A stretch of DNA of 32,091 bases from an uncultured Lachnospiraceae bacterium (GCA_947591155.1 CANQDA010000039.1:1-32091); one strand, 5' to 3'. Positions 1 to 8,927 are shown, counted from the stretch's first letter. Numbers and translations: made by a program. The notes: generated from the sequence alone by a model not told the origin.

Positions 1-2
1 CG

Positions 3-1013
3 ACGGAGGTTGGCATGGTGATGTATCAGGCGCAGGTTTCGACGGGAAAAGTCGTTGCAGCCGTTTCGGGCGGCTGCCTAGCCGTAACATCCGTCATTAT
101 GCTCCTGTTCTATGTCAAGAACTACATAGATACGCACGGCAAAGAACTTGGAATATTGAAAGCTCTCGGATATTCTGGCTTCAAAATCGCAAAGCACTTT
201 TGGGTGTTTGGATTCGGTGTTTTCGTCGGCTGCGCTTTGGGATATGTGCTGGCATTTCTCTATCTGCCAACTTTCTATGAATTGCAAAATGCCGAACAGC
301 TTTTTCCCGAGATCAAAGCGCAGTTTCACTTATCTTTGGCATTTCTGTTGGTCGGTGTACCCGCGATCAGCTTTGCGGTTTTGGCAGTTATATATGCCTG
401 CTTCAGACTTAAAACACCCGTACTTGATCTGCTGAGAGAAAAACGTGAGTATAAGACAGCGGGAAGCAAAAAGGAAACAAAGGATATGCCTTTTCTGAAA
501 GAATTAACGAGGGGTACAGTAAGAGGCAGAAAATCACTTGTGTTCTTTATCGCATTTTCGGCGTTTTGTTTCTCGGCTATGGTGCAGATGTCCATGTCCA
601 TGAAAGATCTTTCGAGCGAAACAATGGCGATCATGATAATGACGATAGGCTTGATCCTCGCCTTTGTGACCTTATTTTTATCGCTCTCAAGCGTAGTGAA
701 AGGAAACACGAAAACCATTGCAATGATGCGAGTGTTTGGTTACAAACATAGTGATTGCAGCAGGGCAGTCCTCGGAGGTTACAGGTTGTTTTCTTATATT
801 GGATTTGCGATTGGTACGATTTATCAGTATGCGTTATTAAAAATCATGGTAACGATTGTATTTGCCGATGTGGAAAATGTACCCGAATATAATTTCGATT
901 TTACGGCATGTGCGATCGCATTAGGCTTATTTATCCTCTCTTATGAAATCGCTATGTGCGGCTATTCTTGGCGGATAAAGAAACTACCGATTAAAAGTGT
1001 TATGTTGGAATAA
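3..1013 (+). CDS. FtsX-family ABC transporter permease, 3' part
   Basis: The reading frame is open to the left edge of the window, so the true start lies outside; at least 337 residues are visible. The protein is an integral membrane permease with two FtsX-like blocks. The first has transmembrane segments near visible residues 25-40, 67-90 and 107-130. A charged cytoplasmic linker (about 145-165) follows, and then a second block with hydrophobic segments near 180-200, 210-235, 265-290 and 305-325. The stretch reading HGKELGILKALGYS, just after the first membrane helix, is typical of the FtsX/MacB cytoplasmic loop. The family works with an ABC ATPase to move peptides or lipids or to resist antimicrobial peptides; the substrate cannot be told here. 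The ATPase partner is not in the window. A remnant ORF follows directly. Confidence 0.85.
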   Translation, partial: TEVGMVMYQAQVSTGKVVAAVSGGCLAVTSVIMLLFYVKNYIDTHGKELGILKALGYSGFKIAKHFWVFGFGVFVGCALGYVLAFLYLPTFYELQNAEQLFPEIKAQFHLSLAFLLVGVPAISFAVLAVIYACFRLKTPVLDLLREKREYKTAGSKKETKDMPFLKELTRGTVRGRKSLVFFIAFSAFCFSAMVQMSMSMKDLSSETMAIMIMTIGLILAFVTLFLSLSSVVKGNTKTIAMMRVFGYKHSDCSRAVLGGYRLFSYIGFAIGTIYQYALLKIMVTIVFADVENVPEYNFDFTACAIALGLFILSYEIAMCGYSWRIKKLPIKSVMLE

Positions 1014-1026
1014 TCGCAAGAAGGAT

Positions 1027-1260
1027 ATGGGATATACCTATGAACCAACTGAATGGATACGCTGTCTTGTTTGCGGGACAAAGACCTTTGACAGGATTGT
1101 GGGGACTATGATCGCTTCGACTTCATCTCTGCTGCTTGGCGGTATAATCACAGCATTTGGCTATCGCTATTTCAAAGAGAGGCTGAAAGATGGTACGCCG
1201 TTTACAAATGCGGGCGCAGATAGGATAGTTAAAATTGATAAGAGCAGAATATATGAGTGA
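1027..1260 (+). pseudogene. small membrane-protein fragment, probable remnant
   Basis: An open frame of 77 codons starts at ATG 1027, a few bases after an AAGAAGG ribosome-binding-like sequence and 13 bp after the permease stop. The middle of the product (LLLGGIITAFGYRYFKERLKDGTPF) has one hydrophobic segment followed by a YFK-LKDGTPF motif, which I recall from small multi-pass membrane proteins of Clostridia. Those proteins normally continue with further membrane helices, and here the frame ends almost at once. A second short frame starting at 1039 (MNQLNGYAVLFAGQRPL) overlaps it and carries the better-looking N-terminus, which suggests a frameshift or deletion. I therefore read this as a decayed fragment. 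A genuine small protein cannot be excluded. Confidence 0.35.
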
Positions 1261-1300
1261 TAGTGTTATGCGATTAACGGCAGGGATTCTGCTCAATATA

Positions 1301-1555
1301 ATGTTACCGGTGATCAAACTGCCGACAAACTGCCAATAGACTGCCGGGAAACTGCCGATAAATGAGCAAGAGAGGACAATATACCAATTTATTATTGAGA
1401 ATGGTGCTATTACAACTGTTCAGGTAACAGAACTTTTAGGGATTAAACAGCGAAGAGCAAGGGATATTCTTGCTAAAATGATAGGAAAGAGATGGATAAA
1501 GAAAGAGGGAGCTTCCCGGAGTACAGTTTATGTAATGGATTTGGGGAGAAATTGA
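1301..1555 (+). pseudogene. C-terminal remnant of a RecG-like/AlbA_2 winged-helix protein
   Basis: No intact gene is present, but one frame ending at the TGA at 1553-1555 encodes a clear winged helix (NEQERTIYQFIIENGAITTV, then a VTELLGIKQRRARDILAKM recognition helix). It is preceded by KLP-type repeats (DQTADKLP, AGKLPINEQ). This arrangement, short KLP-x repeats followed by a terminal winged helix, is typical of the C-terminus of ATP-dependent DNA helicase RecG-like/AlbA_2 (AAA_4) proteins. The same frame has a TAG stop at 1337-1339, and the KLP repeats run across two frames, so at least one frameshift has occurred. The large N-terminal AlbA_2 domain is missing. It is best read as a scar of a deleted accessory gene. 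Confidence 0.6.
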
Positions 1556-1675
1556 AGAAGTTATGTTGTGAGCTATGCAGCGTTGCAGCTTCCCTTTTTC
1601 TGTGTGCGTTTCGCACAAAAAATCCTTGCAAAAATAGATAAATACACGAAAATACCGCGCGCGGCGAAAAAACGC

Positions 1676-1704
1676 TTGCAAAAGTATGGCGTAGACTTTA
1701 TTAT
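1676..1704 (+). promoter_or_regulatory. malQ promoter
   Basis: A -35 box TTGCAA (1676-1681) and a -10 box TATTAT (1699-1704) are separated by exactly 17 bp, about 60 bp upstream of the malQ start. The -35 lies inside the sequence AAAAACGCTTGCA (1668-1680), whose right half matches a CcpA cre site. The same 13-mer overlaps the -35 of the major pilin promoter at 22963-22975. Confidence 0.65.
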
Positions 1705-1719
1705 AGTAGCATGAACTGG

Positions 1720-1739
1720 AAACGTTACCGAAAACGTTT
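1720..1739 (+). promoter_or_regulatory. LacI/GalR-type operator in the malQ leader
   Basis: The imperfect repeat AAACGTTACCGAAAACGTTT lies about 15 bp after the -10 box and 26 bp before the malQ ATG. LacI-family maltose regulators (MalR) in Firmicutes bind sites of this type, with AACGTT half sites around a CG-containing centre. Its position just downstream of the transcription start fits repression by roadblock. The regulator gene is not in the window. Confidence 0.55.
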
Positions 1740-1765
1740 ACAAGACGCGGCAGGAGGAGAACACG

Positions 1766-3259
1766 ATGAGAGCGAGCGGCATTTTGTTACCGATCAGCAG
1801 TCTTCCATCGAAATACGGGATCGGGTGCTTTTCAAAGAGTGCCTATGAATTTGTTGACCGGCTGAAGGCGGCCGGGCAGAAGTATTGGCAGATCCTTCCG
1901 CTTGGGCCGACGGGCTACGGGGACTCTCCGTACCAGTCGTTCTCTACGTTTGCGGGCAATCCGTATTTTATCAGCCTGGAGGAGCTCATCGAGGAGGGCG
2001 TGCTGACGCGCGAGGAGTGCGACGCCGCGGACTTTGGCAGCGATCCGGTCAGGGTCGATTACGGGAAGATGTACAAGGCGCGTTTTCCACTTCTGCGCAA
2101 GGCGTATGAGCGCAGCGATATCAGCAGGGATCCGGGCTTTGTGAGGTTCATGGAGGAGAACTCCTACTGGGTACGGGACTATGCAATCTATATGGCGGTG
2201 AAGGGATTGTTCGGCGGAAAGAGCTGGGACAAATGGCCCGAGGACATCCGCAAGCGCTGGGGCTATTCGATGGATTACTATCAGCGTGAGCTCTATTTTG
2301 ACATTGAATTTTATGAGTACATACAGTACGTGTTCCTGAAACAGTGGAACCGTCTCAAGGCCTACGCGAACGACAACGGCGTCCGTATCATCGGGGACAT
2401 CCCGATCTACGTGGCGTTCGACAGCGCGGATACCTGGGCGAACCCGCAGCTCTTCCAGCTCGACGGGGAGAACATGCCGGTGGCAGTTGCGGGCTGTCCG
2501 CCGGACGGCTTTGCGGCGGACGGACAGCTCTGGGGCAATCCGCTGTACCGTTGGGACTACCATAGGGATACCGGCTACGCCTGGTGGATGAGCCGCCTGA
2601 GTTATTGTTTCAAGCTGTACGATGTAGTGCGGATCGACCACTTCCGCGGTTTCGACGAGTATTTTTCCATTCCGTTCGGCGACGCGACGGCGCACAACGG
2701 TCACTGGGAGAAGGGCCCCGGGATGGAGATCTTCCGGAGAATGTGCGAATGCATCGGCGAGCGCGACGTGATCGCGGAGGATCTCGGCTATGTGACCGAC
2801 TCGGTGCGCAGGCTCGTGTACGAGAGCGGGTTCCCGGGCATGAAGGTGCTGGAGTTCGCGTTTGACTCGCGTGACACAGGAAGCGCGAACGACTACCTGC
2901 CGCACAATTATCCGGTGAACAGCGTGGTCTATACCGGCACGCACGACAACGAGACGCTGACCGGCTGGTTTCGGAGCATCCGTCCCGACGAACGCCGGAT
3001 GGTGCGCAATTACCTGAACAATTTCCGCGACAACGACGAGGAGATCTGCTGGGACATGATCTGCACGGCGATGGCGAGCGTGTCGAAGCTCTGCGTGATC
3101 CCGCTGCAGGACTATCTCGGCTACGACAACAGCTGCCGGATGAACCAGCCGTCCACGCTGGGGAAGAACTGGAAGTGGAGGCTGACCGGGGGCGAGCTGA
3201 CGGACGAGCTGATCGGGAAGATCCGGGAGCTCACGGCCCGGTACGGAAGGCTGTACTGA
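1766..3259 (+). CDS. malQ: 4-alpha-glucanotransferase (amylomaltase), GH77
   Basis: The enzyme transfers alpha-1,4-glucan segments between maltodextrins, releasing glucose, in cytoplasmic maltose/maltodextrin use. The 497-residue length is normal for bacterial GH77. The N-terminus carries the family opening RASGILLPISSLPSKYGIG and the GPTGYGDSPYQSFS motif. The catalytic nucleophile is Asp291 in VVRIDHFRGF, the acid/base is Glu338 in IAEDLGYV, and the third carboxylate is Asp394 in GTHDNET, all at the expected spacing. The conserved GDIPIYVAFDSADTWANP segment lies near 210-230. The ATG is preceded by a strong AGGAGGAG with good spacing. It is monocistronic in this window with its own promoter and operator, so it is probably induced by maltose. 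It has no evident link to the pilin genes beyond a shared cre-like element. Confidence 0.97.
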   Translation: MRASGILLPISSLPSKYGIGCFSKSAYEFVDRLKAAGQKYWQILPLGPTGYGDSPYQSFSTFAGNPYFISLEELIEEGVLTREECDAADFGSDPVRVDYGKMYKARFPLLRKAYERSDISRDPGFVRFMEENSYWVRDYAIYMAVKGLFGGKSWDKWPEDIRKRWGYSMDYYQRELYFDIEFYEYIQYVFLKQWNRLKAYANDNGVRIIGDIPIYVAFDSADTWANPQLFQLDGENMPVAVAGCPPDGFAADGQLWGNPLYRWDYHRDTGYAWWMSRLSYCFKLYDVVRIDHFRGFDEYFSIPFGDATAHNGHWEKGPGMEIFRRMCECIGERDVIAEDLGYVTDSVRRLVYESGFPGMKVLEFAFDSRDTGSANDYLPHNYPVNSVVYTGTHDNETLTGWFRSIRPDERRMVRNYLNNFRDNDEEICWDMICTAMASVSKLCVIPLQDYLGYDNSCRMNQPSTLGKNWKWRLTGGELTDELIGKIRELTARYGRLY

Positions 3260-3284
3260 ACAGATTTATAATAATGACAGGGGA

Positions 3285-3325
3285 GAGAGCCGCTGCAGAA
3301 CAGAACACGTTTTGCGGCGGCTCTC
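3285..3325 (+). terminator. hairpin after malQ, possible terminator
   Basis: A 9-bp inverted repeat (GAGAGCCGC at 3285-3293, GCGGCTCTC at 3317-3325) with a 23-nt loop lies 25 bp after the malQ stop. There is no T-tract after it, so intrinsic termination is uncertain; it may instead stabilise the 3' end. Confidence 0.4.
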
Positions 3326-3545
3326 AGCGCTGTGCAGGAGTCCAGACAAATCCCCCAAAGGCAGTTTTTTCACAGATTCTTTTCGAAATTCTTTCATGTA
3401 TGCGCATTTCGCGATCAGACACCAGAAAAGTGAAATTTTATTTGAAAAATGTATGGACTTTGGACGTGTTGTCGTATAAAATAAAGTAGAGGTAGTCTAC
3501 AGAAATTTAAACGCCCATGGCGATACATAGTTGGAGGGATTTACG

Positions 3546-6173
3546 GTGAAAAAGATAGATGCCTGCAAATTGAGGAGAAAGGGCGGTTTCACGCTGGTGG
3601 AGCTCATTGTGGTACTGGTTTTACTTGCGGTGCTGTCCGCGGTCGCTGTGCCGACATACCTCGGCTATGTGGACGATAATAAGGCGAAGCAGTGCGAAAC
3701 ACACCGCAAGGCTCTCGCGTCACGTCTGGAAGAAATGTCCGCGATGGGTTCCGATATTGAACTGACGGATGAAATGATAAACGGCGACGAGAATGGATGC
3801 CCGGCAGGCGGGACCTATACGTTGTCGGGAACGGAAGACGGGAGTGCCATTAACAGCAAGACGATCACCTGCGACAAGCATGGATCAACGACAGTCATGT
3901 TGAAGAACAACAGCCAGGTGACGGCGAAGAGCAGCACGGAAACGGAGAAGAAGGTGGAGAAGGAGCCGGAGAAGGAGCCGGAGAAGGCGGAGACACCGGA
4001 GCCACCGACAGATCCAAAGTTTTCCATCACAGTTAACCGTGAGAAAGCGGAGATGGAAGTTGACGAGGAGCAAACTTTGACTGCGTTGGTTGTGGAACAG
4101 ACTGATTGCACACCAACAGGTAGCTATACATGGACAGTTCCGGCAAATTTTCAGAAAATAGAAGATAACGGATCAAGTATTAAAATTAAGGCTGTAAGTG
4201 CTGGAACATTGTGCAATGTTTCCTGCCAGTCAAGTGCGACGGTGGCGAACGGGAGCTCACTTAATGCAAGTGCGAATACTCAAGTGACTGTAAATGAGAA
4301 AAAGAATCTTACGGTTTCTCTCTATCCGAGTACCTTGGAACTGACACTTGGTGAGGATGGGAAAGAATCAGGATCATTGACGGCAAATGTAGATATATCA
4401 GGTTATAATTCTTATGCTTGTGCATGGACGGTAGACAAGAGAGAAGTTGCTCAGGTAACACAGATAACCGGTGACCAGACAAAGGCAAGCGTGACGGGAT
4501 TAGCGGAAGGAACTGCAATAGTTACCTGTACAGTTACACCTGATAATGATGTGACGGCTGCGCAAACGGTCACAGCTACGGTTAGGGTGACAGCCCCTCA
4601 GAAAGATACGGTTCTTAAGCATGCTGATTTTGAAATAGATGGAGAAAATGCCGATCAGGTTCATTGGGGTGGCGATGCTTTTACAAAATTCATACCGAAG
4701 GATTTGCCGGCAGGAGGTGTGTGGAGCTACGCAGGAAATGATAATCTTGTGCGGTTTGTAGATAATGTGCAAATATATATTGATGATAATCATAGGCAAG
4801 GTGTATACCCACTTCGATATACAGTGGGAGATCAAGTATACGAGATGAACGCATACGTGTGGTATCCGATATATGGTCTCGATTCACCAATGCCTATGGA
4901 ATCAAATATGTATGTGAACGATGGTCCTAAGGAAATTAGCGCAAAAGTGCACGGCTGGTTTTCAACGGCGACAAGAAATGTCGTATTTACAAGTTCTGCC
5001 CCAGATGTTATAGAGATAGTTCAGGGGTCAAAGAGATGGGAACGTGGAAGCGACAATCAGGGATGGAATTATGTGATGGTTAATGCAAAGTCCGTCGGGG
5101 AAGCAACAATCACAATGACTGTTGAAGACCCCACCATAAACCGGGCGCAGGATGAGTGGTTGATTACCAGAAGGATTAAGGTGTCAAATCCGAATATAAG
5201 TATATGGATATCAAATATTGATAATTTAAAAGTGGGAGATGAGTGCTCGATTAATCCGCAGATACAACCAAGCGATATTAGCCAATATAGTTTAGAGTAT
5301 TACGATTATAATAGTGAGGTTGTCTCTATAGCAGATGGGAAAGTAGCCGGATTGAATCCTGGAAAGACGGAAGTAAAAGTCAGGATGAAGCGTGGTGAGG
5401 AAGTTCTGGCAACTACTAGTTTTGAGGTGACTGTGGTATCGGAAAATCAGGAGGATTCCGAGGAAAAATTTAATATTGTACTGAAAAAAGATACATGGAT
5501 TCAGGGAGAAAACGCAACGATTGCGTTGTATCCAGCCGAGGGAGATATTCAGGTGTGTCCAGATCCAATAGATGCCGATTTTTGGGAAGGAATTTCCCTC
5601 GCTAGCGCATCGTGCGACAGTGGAAAACTGACAATTAATTATAATTCTGCGTGGGTAAATGCCAATGCGATTGGAGATGAGATACTGCATATCAAGTTAA
5701 AGCGGGATAATCCATATGAAACTTATGATTGTGATGGTGTTGTGCTGCATATTGTCGAGGCACCTAAGGTTACTATAGGTGGAGTGGATTTCAATCGAAA
5801 TACGTGGGATGAGCTTCGAGAATATTTAAGGGAAAAGTCAGGAAACCCGACGTTGGCTCCTCAGTCTCCGGCACAGATATGCGTGTATTTTCACAGCAAA
5901 GATTGGTGGGAGACGTATATACTTAAGCCTGAAGCGAATATAGGCTGGGATGATCGCTTTGAAAATATGACGTTTGAGCAGTTTTATCAAGAGTTTCAGC
6001 ACAATTTTATTAGTGTAAATCAATATATACAAAATTATCCTAGTAATTATTATAATGGGAATGTAATAACGAAACGAGGGAATAAGTATTATCTTTGCCT
6101 TGATAGCGGGGCATGGGGAGATGATGTTTTTGATCAACACTTTATAGAAGTTGCTTTAGCAAATCAATCATGA
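3546..6173 (+). CDS. modular type IV prepilin with BIG2/Ig-like repeats (875 aa)
   Basis: The protein opens with a type III signal peptide: a short basic leader (KKIDACKLRRKG), then G-FTLVELIVVL with Gly at -1 and Glu at +5 for prepilin peptidase, and about 20 hydrophobic residues. A small pilin-like head follows, with Cys85 and Cys109 in a CP-GG-YT ... TCDKHG arrangement seen in GspG/PilA-like minor pilins. A charged linker of KEPE repeats (3957-3986) comes next, followed by several beta-rich Ig/BIG2-like modules, for instance the one ending KASVTGLAEGTAIVTCTV and the one around EVVSIADGKVAGLNPGKTEV. The C-terminal 150 residues are not recognised. It has no sortase motif or C-terminal anchor, so the N-terminal helix is the only anchor. 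The GTG at 3546 is chosen because TGGAGGGA at 3532-3539 is its ribosome binding site; the TTG at 3531 would lie inside that site. It is likely a surface-exposed adhesive minor pilin. Confidence 0.85.
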   Translation: MKKIDACKLRRKGGFTLVELIVVLVLLAVLSAVAVPTYLGYVDDNKAKQCETHRKALASRLEEMSAMGSDIELTDEMINGDENGCPAGGTYTLSGTEDGSAINSKTITCDKHGSTTVMLKNNSQVTAKSSTETEKKVEKEPEKEPEKAETPEPPTDPKFSITVNREKAEMEVDEEQTLTALVVEQTDCTPTGSYTWTVPANFQKIEDNGSSIKIKAVSAGTLCNVSCQSSATVANGSSLNASANTQVTVNEKKNLTVSLYPSTLELTLGEDGKESGSLTANVDISGYNSYACAWTVDKREVAQVTQITGDQTKASVTGLAEGTAIVTCTVTPDNDVTAAQTVTATVRVTAPQKDTVLKHADFEIDGENADQVHWGGDAFTKFIPKDLPAGGVWSYAGNDNLVRFVDNVQIYIDDNHRQGVYPLRYTVGDQVYEMNAYVWYPIYGLDSPMPMESNMYVNDGPKEISAKVHGWFSTATRNVVFTSSAPDVIEIVQGSKRWERGSDNQGWNYVMVNAKSVGEATITMTVEDPTINRAQDEWLITRRIKVSNPNISIWISNIDNLKVGDECSINPQIQPSDISQYSLEYYDYNSEVVSIADGKVAGLNPGKTEVKVRMKRGEEVLATTSFEVTVVSENQEDSEEKFNIVLKKDTWIQGENATIALYPAEGDIQVCPDPIDADFWEGISLASASCDSGKLTINYNSAWVNANAIGDEILHIKLKRDNPYETYDCDGVVLHIVEAPKVTIGGVDFNRNTWDELREYLREKSGNPTLAPQSPAQICVYFHSKDWWETYILKPEANIGWDDRFENMTFEQFYQEFQHNFISVNQYIQNYPSNYYNGNVITKRGNKYYLCLDSGAWGDDVFDQHFIEVALANQS
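3957..3986 (+). repeat. 12-bp short tandem repeat encoding EKEP
   Basis: GAGAAGGAGCCG is repeated two and a half times in frame within the linker between the pilin head and the Ig-like modules. Changes in copy number would lengthen or shorten the linker by four residues without shifting the frame. Confidence 0.7.
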
Positions 6174-6313
6174 GATTTCTTAGCATTCATATAATAAGTA
6201 TATGTTAAAAGATTCGTAGAATATTGTATAAAAGCGATTTCCTAAATGAATATGTCTTTTATTAAAGAGGAAAAAATAAAATCGAGATTCACAATATGGA
6301 AAGGAAGAGTGCT

Positions 6314-8857
6314 ATGAAAAAGGAGAAGAAATGGATGAACACGAGATCTTTTGGTTTCACGCTCGTGGAGCTGATCGTCGTGTTGGTGATTCTCTCTATC
6401 CTGTCAGCGGTGGCCGTGCCGTCCGTGCTCGGCTTTATCGACGACAGTAAGGCGAAGGAATGCCGGACGCAGGTAGAGGCGTTGACGGCGGAAATCAGCT
6501 CTGCTAAGTTGGCCTATGAGGCGAATGGCGAGGTCAGCGAGTCCGGCGAAGTTGGTAGAGAATTTGGCAAAGATCAGATCGTTGCATATATTGCGGCAGC
6601 CGGAGACGAAGGATGTTGCCCAGTGGATGACGTTTCTTACGAATATAAACAGGACGAAAATAAAATTGTATGTCCTAAGGGGCATGGCGAAGGTGTCATT
6701 TCAAACTCCGGGAAATTCACGGTTGCGGTGGCGGAGGATACGAGTAAAAGGGAACCGGATGATGTGCTGCCCCCCAAGGAGGAGGACGAAGATAATCCGG
6801 GAACTGAGAATCCTGATACGAATGAACCGGATACGGATGAACCAAAACCAAAGCATACATATACGGCCAGAATTGTACCGCCCGAAGACGTTTCGTTAGA
6901 CAATATGGAAGAGGGGGATACTGCAGGACTGACAGTTGAAGTAAGGGACGAAAATGGTGAATTGGTTGATCCGAGCCGTGTTACGGTAGAGTGGACTTAT
7001 CCGGAGGATGGCAGTGTGAGTGGACCTGAAGAGGGGACAGACGTTTCGGTAGAGGCGAAGCATAGTGGCGGAGGTCAGATTCAATGCAAGGTCACGGTTA
7101 AAGAGGAAGGCAGCGAGGAAAGCAAGCCCGCTGATTGTGCACCTGTTGATGTTACTGTCAAGAAAAAAGAGCATACATATACGGCTAGTGTCGTGACGCC
7201 AGGGGATTCCTCATTAGACAATATGGAAGAAGGGGACACTGCTGGGCTAAAAGTCGAAGTAAGGGACGAAAATGGTGAATTGGTTGATCCGAGCCGTGTC
7301 ACGGTAGAGTGGACTTATCCGGAGGATGGCAGTGTGAGTGGACCTGAAGAGGGGACAGATGTTTCGGTAGAGGCGAAGCATAGTGGCGGAGGTCAGATTC
7401 AATGCAAGGTCACGGTTAAAGAGGAAGGCAGCGAGGAAAGCAAGCCCGCTGATTGCGCACCTGTTGATGTTACTGTCAAAGAGTCAGAAACTGGACAGGA
7501 GGAAACGGATACTGAGTCCTCAGGTGAAGCAACAATTACAATGACACCTGCCTCGGTGTTAGTTAATATTCGGGATACGGATAAGCTGGCCAATGGCGAT
7601 AAAATGATATTTGATGCGCTTTTGACCGGAGATACGACAGGAATGTGGCTGGACTGGTCCGTAGCACCGGAGGGAATTATTACCTTATCGCCATATAATG
7701 AAGGTAATATTTTCGGAAATAATAATTATTGTGGATTTAAAACGGTGAAGACAGGTACCTGTACGGTGACAGCAAGGCTGCGGGGAAAAGACGGCGACGG
7801 TCCCGTTGCAAGCTGCGAGGTAACGGTTTATCAACCATTGGATAGTATAAGTTTGAGTGACGGCATAAACCCAATTAATGTTGTATCCTTGAAGTCTGGC
7901 GAGCAGACGAATGCAGTGGTGAAGTATGATCCCGAAGATGCATCATTCAAGGATGTTATATTTTCAAGTGAAGACGAAAGTATTGTAACGGTTGATGAGA
8001 AAGGCCATGTGAATGTAATAGGTAAGGTAGAGGAGCCTACAAGCGTGAAAATCTATGCTGCCTGTCCGCAACCGTATGTGACGCCGGATCGTTCGGCCTA
8101 TATGGAGATTCAAGTGTCTCCGCTGTGTCCTTCGGCAGCGCATATGGCGCAAAGTGAAGTAAACCTTTATATAGGTCAGAGTCATCAGGCGGAGGTTGTT
8201 GTAGACAGCCCGAAGTCGGATTATGTGGTACTTAAAATAGATACATGGTCTTCAGACAGCAACAGCGTGGCAACGGTAGATGGAAATGGACTGATTACTG
8301 CTGTAGGAGAAGGAACCTGTACAGTAACAGCACTTGTCTGGAGTAAATATGAGGAGTCTACAATTCCTGTTACCGCCACTGTAAATGTGAAAAAAGCAGT
8401 CATGCATGAAAGCGCGGCTGGCACTATCGCATATGAGACGTCAGAATGGAATGATTACAGCGGTAATATGCCGATAAGAAATACAGAGACATGGAAGCGT
8501 TTGACGGAACAGAACAAGTCTCGGTTGTGGATTGATGAAAACGGAAATGCGTATGCTCTGACAAAATATATGGGAGACGAGGCTTATAGAGGTTTGAATC
8601 TATCGACTTGGCCTACAACAGTAGATGCATATATTGAAAATAATGTTCAAAATTGGGAAAAGACTCTTGTTAAAGTGAATTCCTTAGAGCCGAAGGACAT
8701 TCAGGATGAGACGCTTGTTGTGGGCGACATAGTCTCTCTTGATGTGGATGGTGTCGTGAAGTATTATGTTTTGACAGAGGAAATAACTGAACGTCCCATA
8801 AATGCTGAGAATATTGCCAAGTTTGGAGGAGAGGTTGGCGCTTTGTTGGCAAATTAA
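6314..8857 (+). CDS. modular type IV prepilin with duplicated Ig-like repeat (847 aa)
   Basis: This is a paralogue of the preceding gene. The leader MKKEKKWMNTRSFG is followed by the prepilin signal G-FTLVELIVVL, the same SAVAVP...LGF/Y helix end and the same AKECRTQ / AKQCETH cysteine. The head again has a CCPVDD ... IVCPKGHG cysteine pair. A P/D/E/N-rich linker follows (residues about 145-180), then two nearly identical 106-residue Ig-like repeats, then BIG2-like modules containing SSEDESIVTVDEKGHVNVIG and SSDSNSVATVDGNGLITAVG. The C-terminal 150 residues are unrecognised. ATG 6314 is chosen because the purine-rich GGAAAGGAAGAG just upstream serves as its binding site; the in-frame ATG at 6296 has none. 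It lies 140 bp after the first paralogue and ends at a good terminator. The likely role is a long adhesive minor pilin. Confidence 0.85.
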   Translation: MKKEKKWMNTRSFGFTLVELIVVLVILSILSAVAVPSVLGFIDDSKAKECRTQVEALTAEISSAKLAYEANGEVSESGEVGREFGKDQIVAYIAAAGDEGCCPVDDVSYEYKQDENKIVCPKGHGEGVISNSGKFTVAVAEDTSKREPDDVLPPKEEDEDNPGTENPDTNEPDTDEPKPKHTYTARIVPPEDVSLDNMEEGDTAGLTVEVRDENGELVDPSRVTVEWTYPEDGSVSGPEEGTDVSVEAKHSGGGQIQCKVTVKEEGSEESKPADCAPVDVTVKKKEHTYTASVVTPGDSSLDNMEEGDTAGLKVEVRDENGELVDPSRVTVEWTYPEDGSVSGPEEGTDVSVEAKHSGGGQIQCKVTVKEEGSEESKPADCAPVDVTVKESETGQEETDTESSGEATITMTPASVLVNIRDTDKLANGDKMIFDALLTGDTTGMWLDWSVAPEGIITLSPYNEGNIFGNNNYCGFKTVKTGTCTVTARLRGKDGDGPVASCEVTVYQPLDSISLSDGINPINVVSLKSGEQTNAVVKYDPEDASFKDVIFSSEDESIVTVDEKGHVNVIGKVEEPTSVKIYAACPQPYVTPDRSAYMEIQVSPLCPSAAHMAQSEVNLYIGQSHQAEVVVDSPKSDYVVLKIDTWSSDSNSVATVDGNGLITAVGEGTCTVTALVWSKYEESTIPVTATVNVKKAVMHESAAGTIAYETSEWNDYSGNMPIRNTETWKRLTEQNKSRLWIDENGNAYALTKYMGDEAYRGLNLSTWPTTVDAYIENNVQNWEKTLVKVNSLEPKDIQDETLVVGDIVSLDVDGVVKYYVLTEEITERPINAENIAKFGGEVGALLAN
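6854..7478 (+). repeat. two tandem 318-bp repeats (106 codons each)
   Basis: Copy one begins at 6854 (HTYTARIV) and copy two at 7172 (HTYTASVV); the period is 318 bp. The first 25 codons differ at several positions, but from the VEVRDENGELVD segment on the two copies are nearly identical at the DNA level, including silent positions. This points to a recent duplication or ongoing gene conversion inside the exposed part of the prepilin. Confidence 0.9.
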
Positions 8858-8873
8858 ATATTATATTATATTC

Positions 8874-8900
8874 AAGGCCTGGCGAAAAGTCAGGCCTTTT
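8874..8900 (+). terminator. rho-independent terminator after the second modular prepilin
   Basis: An 8-bp perfect stem (AAGGCCTG / CAGGCCTT) with a 9-nt loop is followed by TT, 16 bp after the stop codon at 8855-8857. Confidence 0.8.
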
Positions 8901-8927
8901 GTACAGTATGATTTTTGTGGATTTTCC

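Noticed and set aside
1832..2944. Long minus-strand ORF (370 codons) opposite malQ
   Set aside because: It mirrors the GC-rich codon pattern of malQ, has no binding site or recognisable domain, and malQ has all catalytic residues.
3531..3545. TTG start of the first modular prepilin
   Set aside because: The bases form the ribosome binding site TGGAGGGA for the GTG at 3546, which also gives a normal short basic leader.
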